Notes under the pieces: model-generated
What the model was told of the DNA's origin: nothing
Seen by the model: only the letters and a program-made list of their open reading frames with translations
Database searches by the model: none
Program-made: the position numbers and the translations under genes
Shown here: piece by piece, positions 5,249-5,496 of the stretch
How positions within the stretch are numbered: the stretch's first letter is position 1
Layout: every line of letters begins with the position of its first letter
Assembly: GCA_029777735.1 (NCBI GenBank)
Contig: JAKORR010000532.1
Location: 1-5,496 of the forward strand
DNA from: Armatimonadota bacterium
GTDB lineage: Bacteria; Armatimonadota; Zipacnadia; Zipacnadales; FEN-943
DNA length: 5,496 nt
Direction: 5' to 3'

Positions 5249-5496
5249 GGTAGAGTGTGCCCCTGCAAATTTGTCAAGGGCCAAGGAACTTTTCGTGTAG
5301 GAATCTGTCTTTACTGAAGCCCACACCCGCAGTCAGCATCGCACCAGGAGTCGCCGCCATGCCGCGCACGAGCCGCGAACAGCTTGAGCAACTGTCGAAG
5401 GACAAACTGATCGAGATCATCCTCCGGCACCAAGAGGTCCTTGAGCGGCAGCAGGCGTGCATTGAGCAGCTTGAGGCGCGGGTGGCCGAGTTGGAG
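5249..5496 (+). mobile_element. IS66-family element, left part (runs off the window)
   Basis: The segment between the truncated IS5 transposase and the right edge contains the start of an IS66-type transposase preceded by about 110 bp of non-coding sequence, as expected for the left end of such an element. The exact left terminus is uncertain. It should lie between about 5236 and 5300, where the IS5 reading frame loses similarity. The layout suggests that IS66 inserted into, or recombined with, the IS5 copy. The terminal inverted repeat and the 8-bp target duplication typical of IS66 cannot be checked without the other end. Confidence 0.6.
5359..5496 (+). CDS. IS66-family transposase, N-terminal part (truncated by window end)
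   Basis: Forty-six codons run open to the right edge. They begin MPRTSREQLEQLSKDKLIEI and end RVAELE. This is the typical start of IS66 TnpC-type transposases: a short basic-polar lead, a helix-forming EQLxxLSKDxLIEII segment, and a coiled-coil or leucine-zipper stretch (EVLERQQACIEQLEARVAEL) that mediates multimerisation. The DDE catalytic core lies beyond the window. The start is supported by AGGAG at 5346-5350, 8 nt before the ATG. No small orfA/orfB (tnpA/tnpB) genes precede it, which suggests the tnpC-only ISBst12-like group, although helper genes elsewhere cannot be excluded. Whether the gene is intact cannot be seen. Confidence 0.8.
   Translation, partial: MPRTSREQLEQLSKDKLIEIILRHQEVLERQQACIEQLEARVAELE

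Noticed and set aside
5274..5462. Minus-strand 62-residue frame opposite the IS66 transposase start
   Set aside because: It is antisense to the recognised coiled-coil N-terminus, Ser/Arg/Cys-rich and without similarity.

Overview
The window is GC-rich bacterial DNA with three zones: the leader end of a CRISPR locus with a damaged adaptation module on the left, three intact sugar/polyol-type dehydrogenase genes on the + strand in the middle, and two broken or cut-off insertion sequences on the right. The organism cannot be fixed from this sequence. High GC, a 38-bp repeat of the GTTTCAATCCCC class, a bacterial glycerol-1-phosphate-dehydrogenase-type gene and IS5/IS66 elements together would fit a Chloroflexota-like or similar (often thermophilic) bacterium. 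This is a weak inference.

Left zone (1-1242). Two identical 38-bp repeats (31-68 and 108-145) enclose one 39-nt spacer, and a second spacer runs off the left edge. The minus-strand repeat ends in ATTGAAAC, the usual crRNA 5' handle, so the array should be transcribed leftward. About 200 bp of leader-like sequence separates it from an intact minus-strand cas2. Upstream of cas2, where cas1 should be, only about 55 C-terminal codons of cas1 remain. They are followed by about 375 bp of unrecognised sequence and then by a divergent metabolic gene. The locus as seen cannot make a Cas1-Cas2 integrase without cas1 from elsewhere.

Middle zone (1243-5018). A 458-residue sn-glycerol-1-phosphate dehydrogenase-like metalloenzyme is followed, after a 307-bp gap without a recognisable gene, by a Gfo/Idh/MocA-family oxidoreductase. 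After 37 bp comes a zinc-dependent medium-chain dehydrogenase of the sorbitol/threonine-dehydrogenase type. The last two look like a transcription unit, each with a good Shine-Dalgarno. Together the three resemble a catabolic cassette for a sugar, polyol or cyclitol, but the substrate cannot be read from the sequence.

Right zone (5019-5496). A minus-strand C-terminal remnant of an IS5-family transposase sits against a clear IS end. In the remnant the catalytic Glu of the DDE triad reads Gly. Its N-terminal part is replaced by the left part of an IS66-family element, whose transposase starts at 5359 and runs off the window.

I see no clear novel system. The most notable points are the amputated cas1 beside intact cas2 and array, the dehydrogenase trio, and the nested, catalytically dead IS5 copy.
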